Shown: positions 36,628 through 44,062 of the stretch, in pieces
Layout: each line of letters begins with the position of its first letter
How positions within the stretch are numbered: the first letter of the stretch is position 1
Assembly (NCBI GenBank): GCA_963716585.1
Contig: CAVQTN010000005.1
Span: forward strand, 62,001-126,000
DNA from: JAICUY01 sp963716585
GTDB lineage: Bacteria > Chloroflexota > Limnocylindria > QHBO01
Direction of reading: 5' to 3'
DNA: 64,000 nt
The notes under the pieces: generated by a model
Told to the model about the DNA's origin: nothing
Databases searched by the model: none
The model's input: the letters and a program-made list of their open reading frames with translations, nothing else
Translations under genes and position numbers: made by a program

Positions 36628-36710
36628 TGTGGACGGGATCGGTGCGCGCTGTGAAGGTCTCCACAGCCTGATCGCACAATGTGGATAACTTCGCGGGGCA
36701 TTGTGGAAAA
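36628..36710. promoter_or_regulatory. Cluster of DnaA-box-like sites upstream of ftsZ
   Basis: TGTGGA cores occur at 36628, 36660 (reverse), 36680 and 36702. The third is a perfect box (TGTGGATAA, 36680-36688, reverse complement of TTATCCACA); the fourth, TGTGGAAAA, has one mismatch. Four cores in 83 bp is far above chance for this base composition. Confidence 0.5.
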
Positions 36711-36738
36711 GTCCCGACGCGGACCCATGCCCACTCGC

Positions 36739-36744
36739 TAGAAT
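36739..36744 (+). promoter_or_regulatory. -10 box (TAGAAT) for ftsZ
   Basis: TAGAAT preceded by GC, 56 nt before the ftsZ ATG, giving ftsZ its own promoter just downstream of the DnaA-box cluster. Confidence 0.4.
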
Positions 36745-36800
36745 CGGTCAAACCCGCGAGCCCCGGGTTTGCAAGCTCCATCAGGCGCAGGAGAACCCCC

Positions 36801-38042
36801 ATGCCGCTCCGGTCGGACGCAGAGAACTTCGCACTCATCAAGGTCATCGGCGTCGGAGGCGGCGGCAGCAACGCCGTCAACCGGATGATTCGCGCCGAGA
36901 TGATGGGCGTCGAGTTCATCGCGGTGAACACCGATGCCCAGGCGCTGCTTCAAAGCGATGCGCCGCACAAGATCCGCATCGGCGACAAGATGACGCGCGG
37001 CCTTGGCGCGGGCGCCGATCCAAACGTCGGTCAGCGCGCCGCCGAGGAGGACTCGGAGAAGATCTACGAGGCCCTCAAGGACGCCGACATGATCTTCATC
37101 ACCGCCGGCATGGGCGGTGGCACCGGCTCGGGCGCGGCGCCGGTCATCGCCGAGATCGCCAAGGACCTGGGAGCGCTGACGGTCGGTGTCATCACCAAGC
37201 CGTTCAGCTTCGAGGGGGTGCGCCGCAAGCTCGTCGCCGAGCAGTATTCGGAGCTGCTCAAGGAGAAGTGCGACACGCTGATCACGATTCCCAACGATCG
37301 GCTGCGCGAGGTGGTCGACAAGAAAACCTCGATCCTGGACGCGTTCCGCGTGGTGGATGACGTCCTGCGCCAGGGCGTGCAGGGGATCAGCGATCTGATC
37401 ACCGTGCCGGGCCTCATCAACCTCGACTTCGCCGACGTCAAGACCATCATGCGTGACGCGGGCAGCTCGATGATGGGCATCGGTATCGGCACCGGCGAGA
37501 ACCGCGCCATGGAGGCGGCCCGCGCGGCGGTCATGAGCCCACTGCTCGAGGTCAACATCCAGGGCGCGCGCGGCATCCTGTTCAACGTCACCGGCGGCAG
37601 CGATCTCGGTCTGTTCGAGGTCAACGAGGCGGCCGAGGTCATCAAGGAGGCTGCCGATCCGGAGGCCAACATCATCTTCGGCACGGTCATCGATGATCGG
37701 ATGCGCGACGAGGTGAAGGTGACCGTCATCGCCACCGGCTTTGACGCGACGCGCAAGGCCAAGCCCGACCGCCGCGCGGCGGCCGAGATCGCGGGCGGCA
37801 TCGAGCAGACGCTCGACGAGCGGAGCCGTGAGATCCTCGCCGAGATCGAGCGCGAGCGGACCGAGCGCGAGGCGCTGGAGGCGCAGATGGACGAGCCGTC
37901 GCCGTTTGCCAGGAGCCAGCCAACCGAGGTGCGGCCGGCAGCGCGCCAGCCACTGCCGGTCCGGCCGGCGGGCTTGGAGCGGCCGTCCTACGGCGAGGCC
38001 GATCTCGACATCCCCAGCTTCCTGCGGCGCAAGGGCGACTGA
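36801..38042 (+). CDS. ftsZ: Cell division protein FtsZ
   Basis: FtsZ is the tubulin-like GTPase that forms the division ring. The 413-residue product has GVGGGGSNAVNRM (about residues 17-29), the tubulin signature GGGTGSGAAPV (about 105-115), the T7 loop NLDFADVKTIM and a C-terminal DLDIPSFLRR tail that binds FtsA and other anchors. ATG 36801 follows AGGAG at 5-7 nt; upstream in-frame GTG 36681 would read through the DnaA-box cluster and is rejected. Confidence 0.97.
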   Translation: MPLRSDAENFALIKVIGVGGGGSNAVNRMIRAEMMGVEFIAVNTDAQALLQSDAPHKIRIGDKMTRGLGAGADPNVGQRAAEEDSEKIYEALKDADMIFITAGMGGGTGSGAAPVIAEIAKDLGALTVGVITKPFSFEGVRRKLVAEQYSELLKEKCDTLITIPNDRLREVVDKKTSILDAFRVVDDVLRQGVQGISDLITVPGLINLDFADVKTIMRDAGSSMMGIGIGTGENRAMEAARAAVMSPLLEVNIQGARGILFNVTGGSDLGLFEVNEAAEVIKEAADPEANIIFGTVIDDRMRDEVKVTVIATGFDATRKAKPDRRAAAEIAGGIEQTLDERSREILAEIERERTEREALEAQMDEPSPFARSQPTEVRPAARQPLPVRPAGLERPSYGEADLDIPSFLRRKGD

Positions 38043-38087
38043 CTCCAACGCGCACGGACCGATGAGACCCGGCGCCGGCCGGGGCTC

Positions 38088-38813
38088 ATGAGTCGGTGGC
38101 CGATGACCTCGCCCAGTGCCGAGCAGATCGGCGAACGACACGACGCGCTGCGCGTGCGGCTGCGTGACGCGGCGGAGGCCGCGGGCCGCGACCCGGATGG
38201 GTTCCGCATCGTGGCCATCACCAAGACGGTTCCCCTCGACGTCGTCAGCGCGGCCATGCGTGCGGGCCTGCGGCGGCTCGGCGAGAACCGGGTCCAGGAG
38301 GCACTGCCCAAGATCGCGGCGCTGCCCGATGCCGAATGGCACCTGGTCGGCCACCTCCAGTCGAACAAGGTGCGCCGCGCGGTGGCGGCGGTCGCGGTGA
38401 TCCATTCGGTCGACTCGCTTGCGCTCCTGCGCCGTATCGACGCGGCGTCACACGATCTCGGGCGGCACCCAGAGCTGCTGCTGCAGGTCAACCTCAGTGG
38501 CGGGAGCTCGGGGTCCGGCTTCGCGGCCGAGACCTTCGCCGTCGAGGCAGTGCGTGGCGGCGAGCTGCAGCACGCCATCGGGGAGCTGCGCAGCGCGCGG
38601 GTCAGCGGGCTGATGACCATCGGGCCGCACCATGAGGATTCGCGCCCGGTCTTCGCGCGCCTGCGGGAGCTGCGCGACGCGCTGCAGGACGCTCTGGGGC
38701 AGTCGCTTCCCGAGCTGTCGATGGGGATGAGCGACGACGCTTCGGCCGCCGTCGCCGAGGGCGCGACGCTGGTCCGCATCGGCACCGCCCTGTTCGGGCC
38801 GCGCCCGGCCTGA
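38088..38813 (+). CDS. PLP homeostasis protein, YggS/YlmE family
   Basis: YggS-type proteins bind pyridoxal phosphate and affect amino acid and PLP balance without a known catalytic role. The 241-residue alanine-racemase-like TIM barrel has the PLP Lys 46 in IVAITKTVP, GENRVQEAL, WHLVGHLQSNKVR and the SMGMSDD phosphate loop. ATG 38088 or ATG 38103 could be the start. The ftsZ-yggS-yggT order is common in Gram-positive and Chloroflexota genomes. Confidence 0.92.
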   Translation: MSRWPMTSPSAEQIGERHDALRVRLRDAAEAAGRDPDGFRIVAITKTVPLDVVSAAMRAGLRRLGENRVQEALPKIAALPDAEWHLVGHLQSNKVRRAVAAVAVIHSVDSLALLRRIDAASHDLGRHPELLLQVNLSGGSSGSGFAAETFAVEAVRGGELQHAIGELRSARVSGLMTIGPHHEDSRPVFARLRELRDALQDALGQSLPELSMGMSDDASAAVAEGATLVRIGTALFGPRPA

Positions 38814-38850
38814 TCAAACCTGCGCATGGGCCTTGCCGCCGCCGGCTTGC

Positions 38851-38856
38851 TATCCT
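38851..38856 (+). promoter_or_regulatory. -10 box (TATCCT), leaderless promoter of yggT
   Basis: TATCCT preceded by GC ends 10 nt before ATG 38867. Confidence 0.4.
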
Positions 38857-38866
38857 GCACCGCGAG

Positions 38867-39118
38867 ATGCCGCTCGTCGTTGTGAACTTCCTGCAGCTGC
38901 TGGCCCTGGTGCTCTGGCTGCTGATCATCGCCCGGGTGATCATCAGTTGGGTCCTGCCCATGGGCGGCGGCGGGGTGGTGGCGTTCGTCTACCAGGTCAC
39001 CGAGCCGATCCTGGCGCCCATCCGACGCGTCATTCCGCCGAGTGCCGGGATCGACTGGGCGCCTCTCATCGCGGTCCTGCTCCTTGGAGCGATCACCCAG
39101 GCCCTCACGCGACTCTAG
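38867..39118 (+). CDS. YggT family membrane protein
   Basis: The 83-residue product has two hydrophobic helices (about residues 3-24 and 62-80) and the family motif LLIIARVIISWVLP in the first helix followed by TEPILAPIRRVIPP. YggT proteins, here encoded just after ftsZ-yggS, are implicated in osmotic tolerance and division-site organisation in some bacteria. Located immediately before tRNA-Val. Confidence 0.9.
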   Translation: MPLVVVNFLQLLALVLWLLIIARVIISWVLPMGGGGVVAFVYQVTEPILAPIRRVIPPSAGIDWAPLIAVLLLGAITQALTRL

Positions 39119-39131
39119 GCGCCCGGATCGC

Positions 39132-39137
39132 TATACT
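39132..39137 (+). promoter_or_regulatory. -10 box (TATACT) for tRNA-Val
   Basis: Same hexamer as upstream of tRNA-Met; 14 nt before the mature 5' end. Confidence 0.45.
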
Positions 39138-39151
39138 GCGCATCCCGCGGT

Positions 39152-39227
39152 GGGCGATTGGCTCAGTGGTTAGAGCACACGGTTCACATCCGTGGGGTCA
39201 CTGGTTCGAATCCAGTATCGCCCACCA
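39152..39227 (+). tRNA. tRNA-Val (anticodon CAC)
   Basis: Cloverleaf: acceptor GGGCGAT pairs with ATCGCCC, D-stem GCTC/GAGC, anticodon stem CACGG/CCGTG with loop TTCACAT (anticodon CAC), T-arm ACTGG-TTCGAAT-CCAGT. The 3' CCA (39225-39227) is encoded, unlike in tRNA-Met at 4602. Confidence 0.96.
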
Positions 39228-39247
39228 TCCCGCCTCTCGCCGGACGC

Positions 39248-39253
39248 TATCCT
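39248..39253 (+). promoter_or_regulatory. -10 box (TATCCT), leaderless promoter of MFS gene
   Basis: TATCCT preceded by GC ends 9 nt before ATG 39263; no Shine-Dalgarno. Confidence 0.4.
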
Positions 39254-39262
39254 GCTGAGCCG

Positions 39263-40567
39263 ATGCTCGACCGGCTGCGCTCCATCCGCCTCCTCGACCC
39301 GCTCGCTCGGCGCGACTACGCGCTGCTGGCCGGTGGTTCGACCGTGTCGCTGCTCGGCGACGGCTTCTTCTTCGTGGCGCTCGCCTGGCAGGTCTACGAG
39401 CTGTCGAACGTGCCGACCGCGCTCTCGGTCGTCGGTGTGGCGTGGACCCTGCCGCTGGTGCTCTTCATCCTGCTCGGCGGGGTCCTGACCGATCGCTACG
39501 ACCGCCGACGGCTGCTCATCGGCGCTGACCTGCTGCGTGCCGTGGCGATCGGCCTGATCGGCATCCTGTCGATCACTGGCGCCCTGCAGCTGTGGCACGT
39601 GATGGTGCTGATCGCGTTCGTGGGCGTCGGCGACGCGTTCTTCAACCCGGCCTCCACGGCGATCGTGCCGGACCTGCTGCCCGAGGAGCTGCTGCCGCGG
39701 GCCAACGCGCTCCAGGCGCTGGTGCGCCCGTTGATGCTGCGCCTGCTCGGGCCTGCGATCGGCGGCTTCGTTGTCGCCGGGGTGGGGGCGGGTCCGGCAT
39801 TCGTGGTCGATGGCGCGAGCTTTATCGTCTCGGCGGCGGCGGTCTGGGCCATCAGCGCGCGGCCGGCACCCGGCGCGCGGTCGGCGGCCGGCCTGCGCCA
39901 GACCCTGGTCGAGGTGCGAGAGGGGTTCGGCTTCGTGCGGGCCAATCCGTGGTGCTGGGCCACGCTGCTCGCGGCGATGCTCAGCCTGCTCGTCTTCTTC
40001 GGGCCGATGGAGGTGCTGCTGCCGTACCTCGTCAAGAACAGGCTGTCGTTGGGTGCCGAGGCGCTCGGCACCATCTTCGCGGCGAGCGGCGTGGGGTCGA
40101 TCCTGTCGGCGCTGGTCATCGGCCAGACCGGGCTGCCGCGGCTGCGCATCACCGCGATGTACGCATCGTGGTCATTGGGCGTGGCCATCTTCCTGGTCTA
40201 CGGGCTGATGTCGCAGCTATGGATGGCGCTGGTCGCCGGATTCGTCAGCGCGGCGCTCTTCCAGCTCGGACAGATCATCTGGACGACCCTGCTGCAGCAG
40301 CTCGTGCCGCGCGAGCTGCTCGGTCGGGTGTCGAGCCTCGACTGGCTCGTGTCGACCGGCCTGGTGCCGATCTCCTTCGCCCTGACGGGGCCGGCGGCCG
40401 CGCTGTTCGGCGCTGGGCCGACGATGGTCGGTGCGGGCCTGGTCGGCGCGGTGCTGATGGGTATGCTCCTGTTCGTGCCCGGCGTTCGTGCACCGGAGCG
40501 CGGCTTCCAGCCGGCGACCACCCTCGCGGCACGCGCCGCGGATCCGCACGGCATCGGGCAGCCCTGA
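39263..40567 (+). CDS. Major facilitator superfamily transporter (MFS_3-like exporter)
   Basis: The 434-residue product has 10-12 hydrophobic helices and the loop 2-3 signature GGVLTDRYDRRRLLIGADLLR characteristic of MFS exporters related to enterobactin and macrolide efflux proteins. The second half repeats a similar helix pattern. Substrate cannot be inferred. The start is fixed by the leaderless -10 box. Its stop overlaps the glycosyltransferase start (TGATG), so the two are translationally coupled. Confidence 0.85.
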   Translation: MLDRLRSIRLLDPLARRDYALLAGGSTVSLLGDGFFFVALAWQVYELSNVPTALSVVGVAWTLPLVLFILLGGVLTDRYDRRRLLIGADLLRAVAIGLIGILSITGALQLWHVMVLIAFVGVGDAFFNPASTAIVPDLLPEELLPRANALQALVRPLMLRLLGPAIGGFVVAGVGAGPAFVVDGASFIVSAAAVWAISARPAPGARSAAGLRQTLVEVREGFGFVRANPWCWATLLAAMLSLLVFFGPMEVLLPYLVKNRLSLGAEALGTIFAASGVGSILSALVIGQTGLPRLRITAMYASWSLGVAIFLVYGLMSQLWMALVAGFVSAALFQLGQIIWTTLLQQLVPRELLGRVSSLDWLVSTGLVPISFALTGPAAALFGAGPTMVGAGLVGAVLMGMLLFVPGVRAPERGFQPATTLAARAADPHGIGQP

Positions 40568-41730
40568 TGCGGATCGCGATCTTCACCGAGTCGTACCTGC
40601 CCTACCTCTCCGGCGTCACCATCTCGACCGAGGCACTGGCGCGCGGCCTCGCGGCCGAGGGCAACGAGGTGCTGCTCGTCGCGCCGGCGCCGGCCGAGCC
40701 GAGCGGGCCACCCGTTGACCACGCGGTCTCCTGGCTGCCGTCGTACCAGCTGCCTCGTCCCGTGCCGCGGAGCTACCGCATGCCGCTGCCGATCCCGTCG
40801 AACGCGCTGCGCGCCGCGCTCGCGTTCGGGCCGGAGGTCGTGCACGCGCAGTCGCCGTTCGTCTCGGGGCTGATGGCGCGGCGCATGGCACGGCGCCTCG
40901 CGGTGCCGCTGGTCTTCACCCACCACACCCGCTTCGCCGACTACGGCCACTACCTCGGGCCGCTGGCGCGTCCGGCATCGGCCGCGACGGCCGGCTATCT
41001 GCGCCGCTTCTGGTCGGGCTGTGCGGCGGTGATCGCCCCATCGGCCAATCTCGCGGCCGAGATCGAGCGCCGCCTCGATCCGCGGCGCCACCGTCCGCTG
41101 CTGCGGGTCGTGCCGACTGGGCTCGACATCGCGATCATCCGTGGCCTGCCGCGCATCGACCCACGCCGGCTGGCCGGCTGGCCGGCGGACACCGTGGTGG
41201 TTGCCTCACTGGGGCGACTCGCTCCCGAGAAGAGCGTCGCACAACTGGTCGAGGCATTTGCCGACGCGGCAGTCGCGGAGCCGAGGCTGCGCCTGCTGCT
41301 TATCGGCGGGGGACCATCGGAGGTCGCGCTGCAGGCCCGGGCAGCGGCGCTCGGTGGCGTGCACCTCACCGGCCAGCTGCCGCGGCTCGACGCGCTGAGC
41401 CTGCTCAAGGGGTCTGACCTTTTCGCCTTCGCGTCGCGCACCGAAACGCAGGGCCTGGTCCTGTCCGAGGCGCTGGCCTGTGGCCTGCCGGTTGTGGCCC
41501 TCGATGGGCCGGCCATCGACGAGTCGCTGCGCGATGGCGTGGACGGGATCCTCGCGCCCACGGAGCCGTCGCTCGGCGCTGCCCTGCTGGACCTCGCCAG
41601 GTCGCCCGAGCGGCGGGCCCGCATGGCGGCCGCGGCGCGCCAGGGGGCAGAGCGCTTCGATAGCAGGCGGCGCATCGGCGAGATGGAGGCCGTCTACCGC
41701 GAGGTTCTCGGCTCCGCGCCGACCTCCTGA
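40567..41730 (+). CDS. Glycosyltransferase family 4 (GT-B fold)
   Basis: The 387-residue product has the N-terminal acceptor domain start MRIAIFTESYLPYLSGVT, THHTRFADYGHYL in the middle, and the donor-domain features VASLGRLAPEKSVAQLVEAF and RTETQGLVLSEALACGLPVVA with the conserved nucleotide-sugar Glu pair. Such proteins transfer sugars to lipids (for example diacylglycerol or phosphatidylinositol) or other acceptors; the DYGHYL-containing segment resembles the glycolipid-synthesising subset. Specific substrate unknown. Coupled to the MFS gene. Confidence 0.87.
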   Translation: MRIAIFTESYLPYLSGVTISTEALARGLAAEGNEVLLVAPAPAEPSGPPVDHAVSWLPSYQLPRPVPRSYRMPLPIPSNALRAALAFGPEVVHAQSPFVSGLMARRMARRLAVPLVFTHHTRFADYGHYLGPLARPASAATAGYLRRFWSGCAAVIAPSANLAAEIERRLDPRRHRPLLRVVPTGLDIAIIRGLPRIDPRRLAGWPADTVVVASLGRLAPEKSVAQLVEAFADAAVAEPRLRLLLIGGGPSEVALQARAAALGGVHLTGQLPRLDALSLLKGSDLFAFASRTETQGLVLSEALACGLPVVALDGPAIDESLRDGVDGILAPTEPSLGAALLDLARSPERRARMAAAARQGAERFDSRRRIGEMEAVYREVLGSAPTS

Positions 41731-41758
41731 AGCAGGTTGCGCAGCCGATCCGCCGGCG

Positions 41759-41764
41759 TACAAT
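41759..41764 (+). promoter_or_regulatory. -10 box (TACAAT) upstream of the Nudix gene region
   Basis: TACAAT ends 7 nt before ATG 41772 and about 290 nt before the Nudix start. It fits the leaderless pattern for the small reading frame at 41772. Confidence 0.4.
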
Positions 41765-41771
41765 GCGGGCC

Positions 41772-42041
41772 ATGCGAGTGAGCCTCATGGCGCGGTACAT
41801 CGCCCGTCCAGCCATCGACTTCTGTTCGGGACGCAGCATTGGGCAACGCCCGCGTCTCGGCCTGGAGCGCTCCACGGTCGTCTACCACCGGCCGCGGCAC
41901 GGACTGCGGCTGAGTCCCACGGTCGGCGCACTTCGCTCGCAGACCAGCCGCTTCCGCTTCCCCTCGGTCGGTCGCGTCGGCCGCGTCCGCGCCCGCCGCG
42001 CCGCCCCTTCGTCCGGGCTTCCGCGCGCTCGCCGCGCGTAG
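41772..42041 (+). CDS. Possible leaderless small gene or translated leader, 89 aa
   Basis: This frame begins 7 nt after a -10 box and ends 15 nt before the Nudix GTG. The product is Arg-rich with no recognisable domain, and I do not recognise a family. It may be a leaderless small protein, a translated leader controlling the Nudix gene, or simply the 5' untranslated region. It accounts for most of the 325-bp gap between the glycosyltransferase and Nudix genes. Confidence 0.25.
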   Translation: MRVSLMARYIARPAIDFCSGRSIGQRPRLGLERSTVVYHRPRHGLRLSPTVGALRSQTSRFRFPSVGRVGRVRARRAAPSSGLPRARRA

Positions 42042-42055
42042 CGGCGCCCGGCGGC

Positions 42056-42529
42056 GTGCCCACCCTGCGCAACGCGCGAGCGACCTCGGCCGGTGGCGTG
42101 GTGCATCGGTCCAGCGACGGGCGCACCGAGATCGCCCTCGTGCATCGGCGCAAACCGAGGCTGTGGGCGCTGCCGAAGGGCACGCCGGACGCCGGCGAGA
42201 CCCTGGTGGAGACCGCACTGCGCGAGACCCGCGAGGAGACGGGGCTGCGGGTCGAGCTTGAGGCGCCGATCAGCGATATCCGGTACTACTTCGTCCACGG
42301 CTCGACCCGCTTCAGCAAGACCGTCCATTTCTACCTGATGCGACCCGTGGGAGGAAGCCTGGACGAGCACGATCACGAGTTCGACGAGGCGCGCTGGGTG
42401 CAGGTCGAGGAGGCGCTGGAGGTGATGAGCTACGCGACCGAGCGGACGGTCGTCGAGCGTGCCGTCCAGATGCTGAACGGCGCCATCGCCGCGGGCATCG
42501 ACCCGGATGCTCGGCAGGCCAGCGCTTGA
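42056..42529 (+). CDS. Nudix hydrolase
   Basis: Nudix enzymes cleave nucleoside diphosphates linked to another moiety. The 157-residue product has a complete Nudix box, G-x5-E-x7-REx2EExG (GTPDAGE, then REXXEETGL), at about residues 42-64, and a beta-strand pattern typical of the fold (SAGGVVHR, LWALPKG). GTG 42056 is the only usable start in this frame downstream of the previous gene. Substrate is unknown; MutT, ADP-ribose and diadenosine polyphosphate hydrolases all fit. The stop overlaps the gcvT TTG. Confidence 0.88.
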   Translation: MPTLRNARATSAGGVVHRSSDGRTEIALVHRRKPRLWALPKGTPDAGETLVETALRETREETGLRVELEAPISDIRYYFVHGSTRFSKTVHFYLMRPVGGSLDEHDHEFDEARWVQVEEALEVMSYATERTVVERAVQMLNGAIAAGIDPDARQASA

Positions 42530-43650
42530 CCGGCGTCGGGGCGCTGCGTCGGACGCCGCTTCACGAGGCCCATCTCGCGCTCGGCGCCCGGATGGTCCCG
42601 TTCGCCGGCTACGAGATGCCGGTGCAGTACAGCTCGATCCTGGAGGAGCACCGCACCGTGCGCCGCGCGGTCGGCCTGTTCGACCTGTCGCACATGGGCG
42701 AGCTGGCGATCAGTGGCCCGGAGGCGCTCGCCTTCAGCCGCTACGCGGTGATCAGCGATCCCGGTGCCCTGGAGCCGGGCCAGGCGCAGTACTCGATGGT
42801 GTGCAATCCCGACGGCGGCATCATCGACGACCTGATCGTGTATCGGACCGACGACGGGTACCTGTTCGTCTGCAACGCGGCCAACCGCGCCGCTGTGGTG
42901 GCCCAGCTCGAGCGGTTGTTGGCGCGCGGTGATTTCGATGCGACGCTGGACGACCGCAGCGATCGCACGGCGCTCGTCGCTCCGCAGGGGCCGCGAGCCG
43001 CGGAGCTGGTCACCCGCCTGACCGACCTCGACCTCGACGCGCTGCGGAACTACCGCTCGGTGCGCGGGACGGTTGCCGGGGTCGAGAGCCTGGTGGCCCG
43101 AACCGGCTACACCGGCGAAGACGGCTTCGAGTTGTTCTGCGACGCGCGCCACGCCCCGCAGCTGTGGGACGCGCTGCTGGCCGCCGGTCGCCCGCTGGGC
43201 CTGCAGCCGTGCGGGCTGGGCAGCCGCGACACGCTGCGTCTCGAGGCCGGCATGCCGCTGTACGGCAATGAGCTTGGGCTCGACGTCAATCCGTACGAGG
43301 CCAACCTGGGCCGCGTGGTGAAGCTCGACAAGGGAGAGTTCGTCGGCCGCGCCGTGCTGCAGCGTGTCCAGCAGGAGGGGCCGCGGCGCAAGCTCGTCGG
43401 CCTGGTGATGCGCGAGAACGCGATCCCGCGCCACGGCTACCCGGTACTGGTCGATGGCCGGCCGGCGGGCGACGTGACGAGCGGCACGCTGTCGCCCACC
43501 CTCGGCGACAAGATCGCCATGGCCTACCTGCCCGCCGAGGCGGCCGGGATCGGCGAAGAGGTGCAGGTCGTGGTCCGCGAACGCCCGTTCCGCGCCGAGC
43601 AGGTAAAATTGCCGTTCTACAAGCGGCCGAAGGCCAGCCCCGACGCCTAG
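42526..43650 (+). CDS. gcvT: Glycine cleavage system T protein (aminomethyltransferase)
   Basis: T protein transfers the aminomethyl carbon from lipoyl-GcvH to tetrahydrofolate, releasing ammonia. The 374-residue product has PLHEAHLALGARMVPFAGYEMPVQY at the N-terminus, FDLSHMGE with the folate-binding Asp region (about residues 46-53), ARTGYTGEDGFEL and GLGSRDTLRLEAGMPLYGNE. TTG 42526 overlaps the Nudix stop as TTGA. First gene of a complete gcvTH-PA-PB set; no glycine riboswitch was seen upstream. Confidence 0.95.
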   Translation: MTGVGALRRTPLHEAHLALGARMVPFAGYEMPVQYSSILEEHRTVRRAVGLFDLSHMGELAISGPEALAFSRYAVISDPGALEPGQAQYSMVCNPDGGIIDDLIVYRTDDGYLFVCNAANRAAVVAQLERLLARGDFDATLDDRSDRTALVAPQGPRAAELVTRLTDLDLDALRNYRSVRGTVAGVESLVARTGYTGEDGFELFCDARHAPQLWDALLAAGRPLGLQPCGLGSRDTLRLEAGMPLYGNELGLDVNPYEANLGRVVKLDKGEFVGRAVLQRVQQEGPRRKLVGLVMRENAIPRHGYPVLVDGRPAGDVTSGTLSPTLGDKIAMAYLPAEAAGIGEEVQVVVRERPFRAEQVKLPFYKRPKASPDA

Positions 43651-43677
43651 CCGCGGTGGCCATCCAGCGAGGTGTCA

Positions 43678-44058
43678 ATGTCGACCTACCCGAATGATCT
43701 CCGCTACTCGAAGGAGCACGAGTGGGTTCGTGTCGACGGATCGACCGCCACGATCGGCATCACCACCTACGCCGCCGCCGAGCTCGGCGATGTCGTGTTC
43801 GTCGACCTGCCGGCGGTCGGTACCCGGCTGGAACAGTTCGCCAGCTTCGGCGTGGTCGAGTCGGTGAAGGCGGTCAGCGACCTGTATGCACCTGTCTCCG
43901 GCGAGGTCACCGGGGTGAACGAGGCATTGGCCGCGAGCCCCGAGCTGCTGAACAGCGACGCCTTCGGCGAGGGGTGGATCGTGCGCCTGAGCCTGAGCGA
44001 TCCGTCTCAGGTCGAGCAGCTGATGGACGCCGATGCCTACGCCGAGCTGACCGCCTGA
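43678..44058 (+). CDS. gcvH: Glycine cleavage system H protein (lipoyl carrier)
   Basis: H protein shuttles the methylamine group on a lipoyl arm. The 126-residue product has RYSKEHEWVRVDG at the start and the lipoylated Lys 64 in VVESVKAVSDLYAPVSGEV. ATG 43678 is chosen over the in-frame GTG 43672 because GAGGTG lies at proper spacing. It precedes gcvPA by 4 nt. Confidence 0.96.
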   Translation: MSTYPNDLRYSKEHEWVRVDGSTATIGITTYAAAELGDVVFVDLPAVGTRLEQFASFGVVESVKAVSDLYAPVSGEVTGVNEALAASPELLNSDAFGEGWIVRLSLSDPSQVEQLMDADAYAELTA

Positions 44059-44062
44059 GCTG

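Noticed and set aside
36681..36800. N-terminal extension of FtsZ from GTG 36681
   Set aside because: It would translate through the DnaA-box cluster and -10 box; ATG 36801 has AGGAG and gives a normal FtsZ N-terminus.
42056..42526. Glycine riboswitch upstream of gcvT
   Set aside because: gcvT overlaps the Nudix gene and no tandem aptamer-like sequence was found in or before it.
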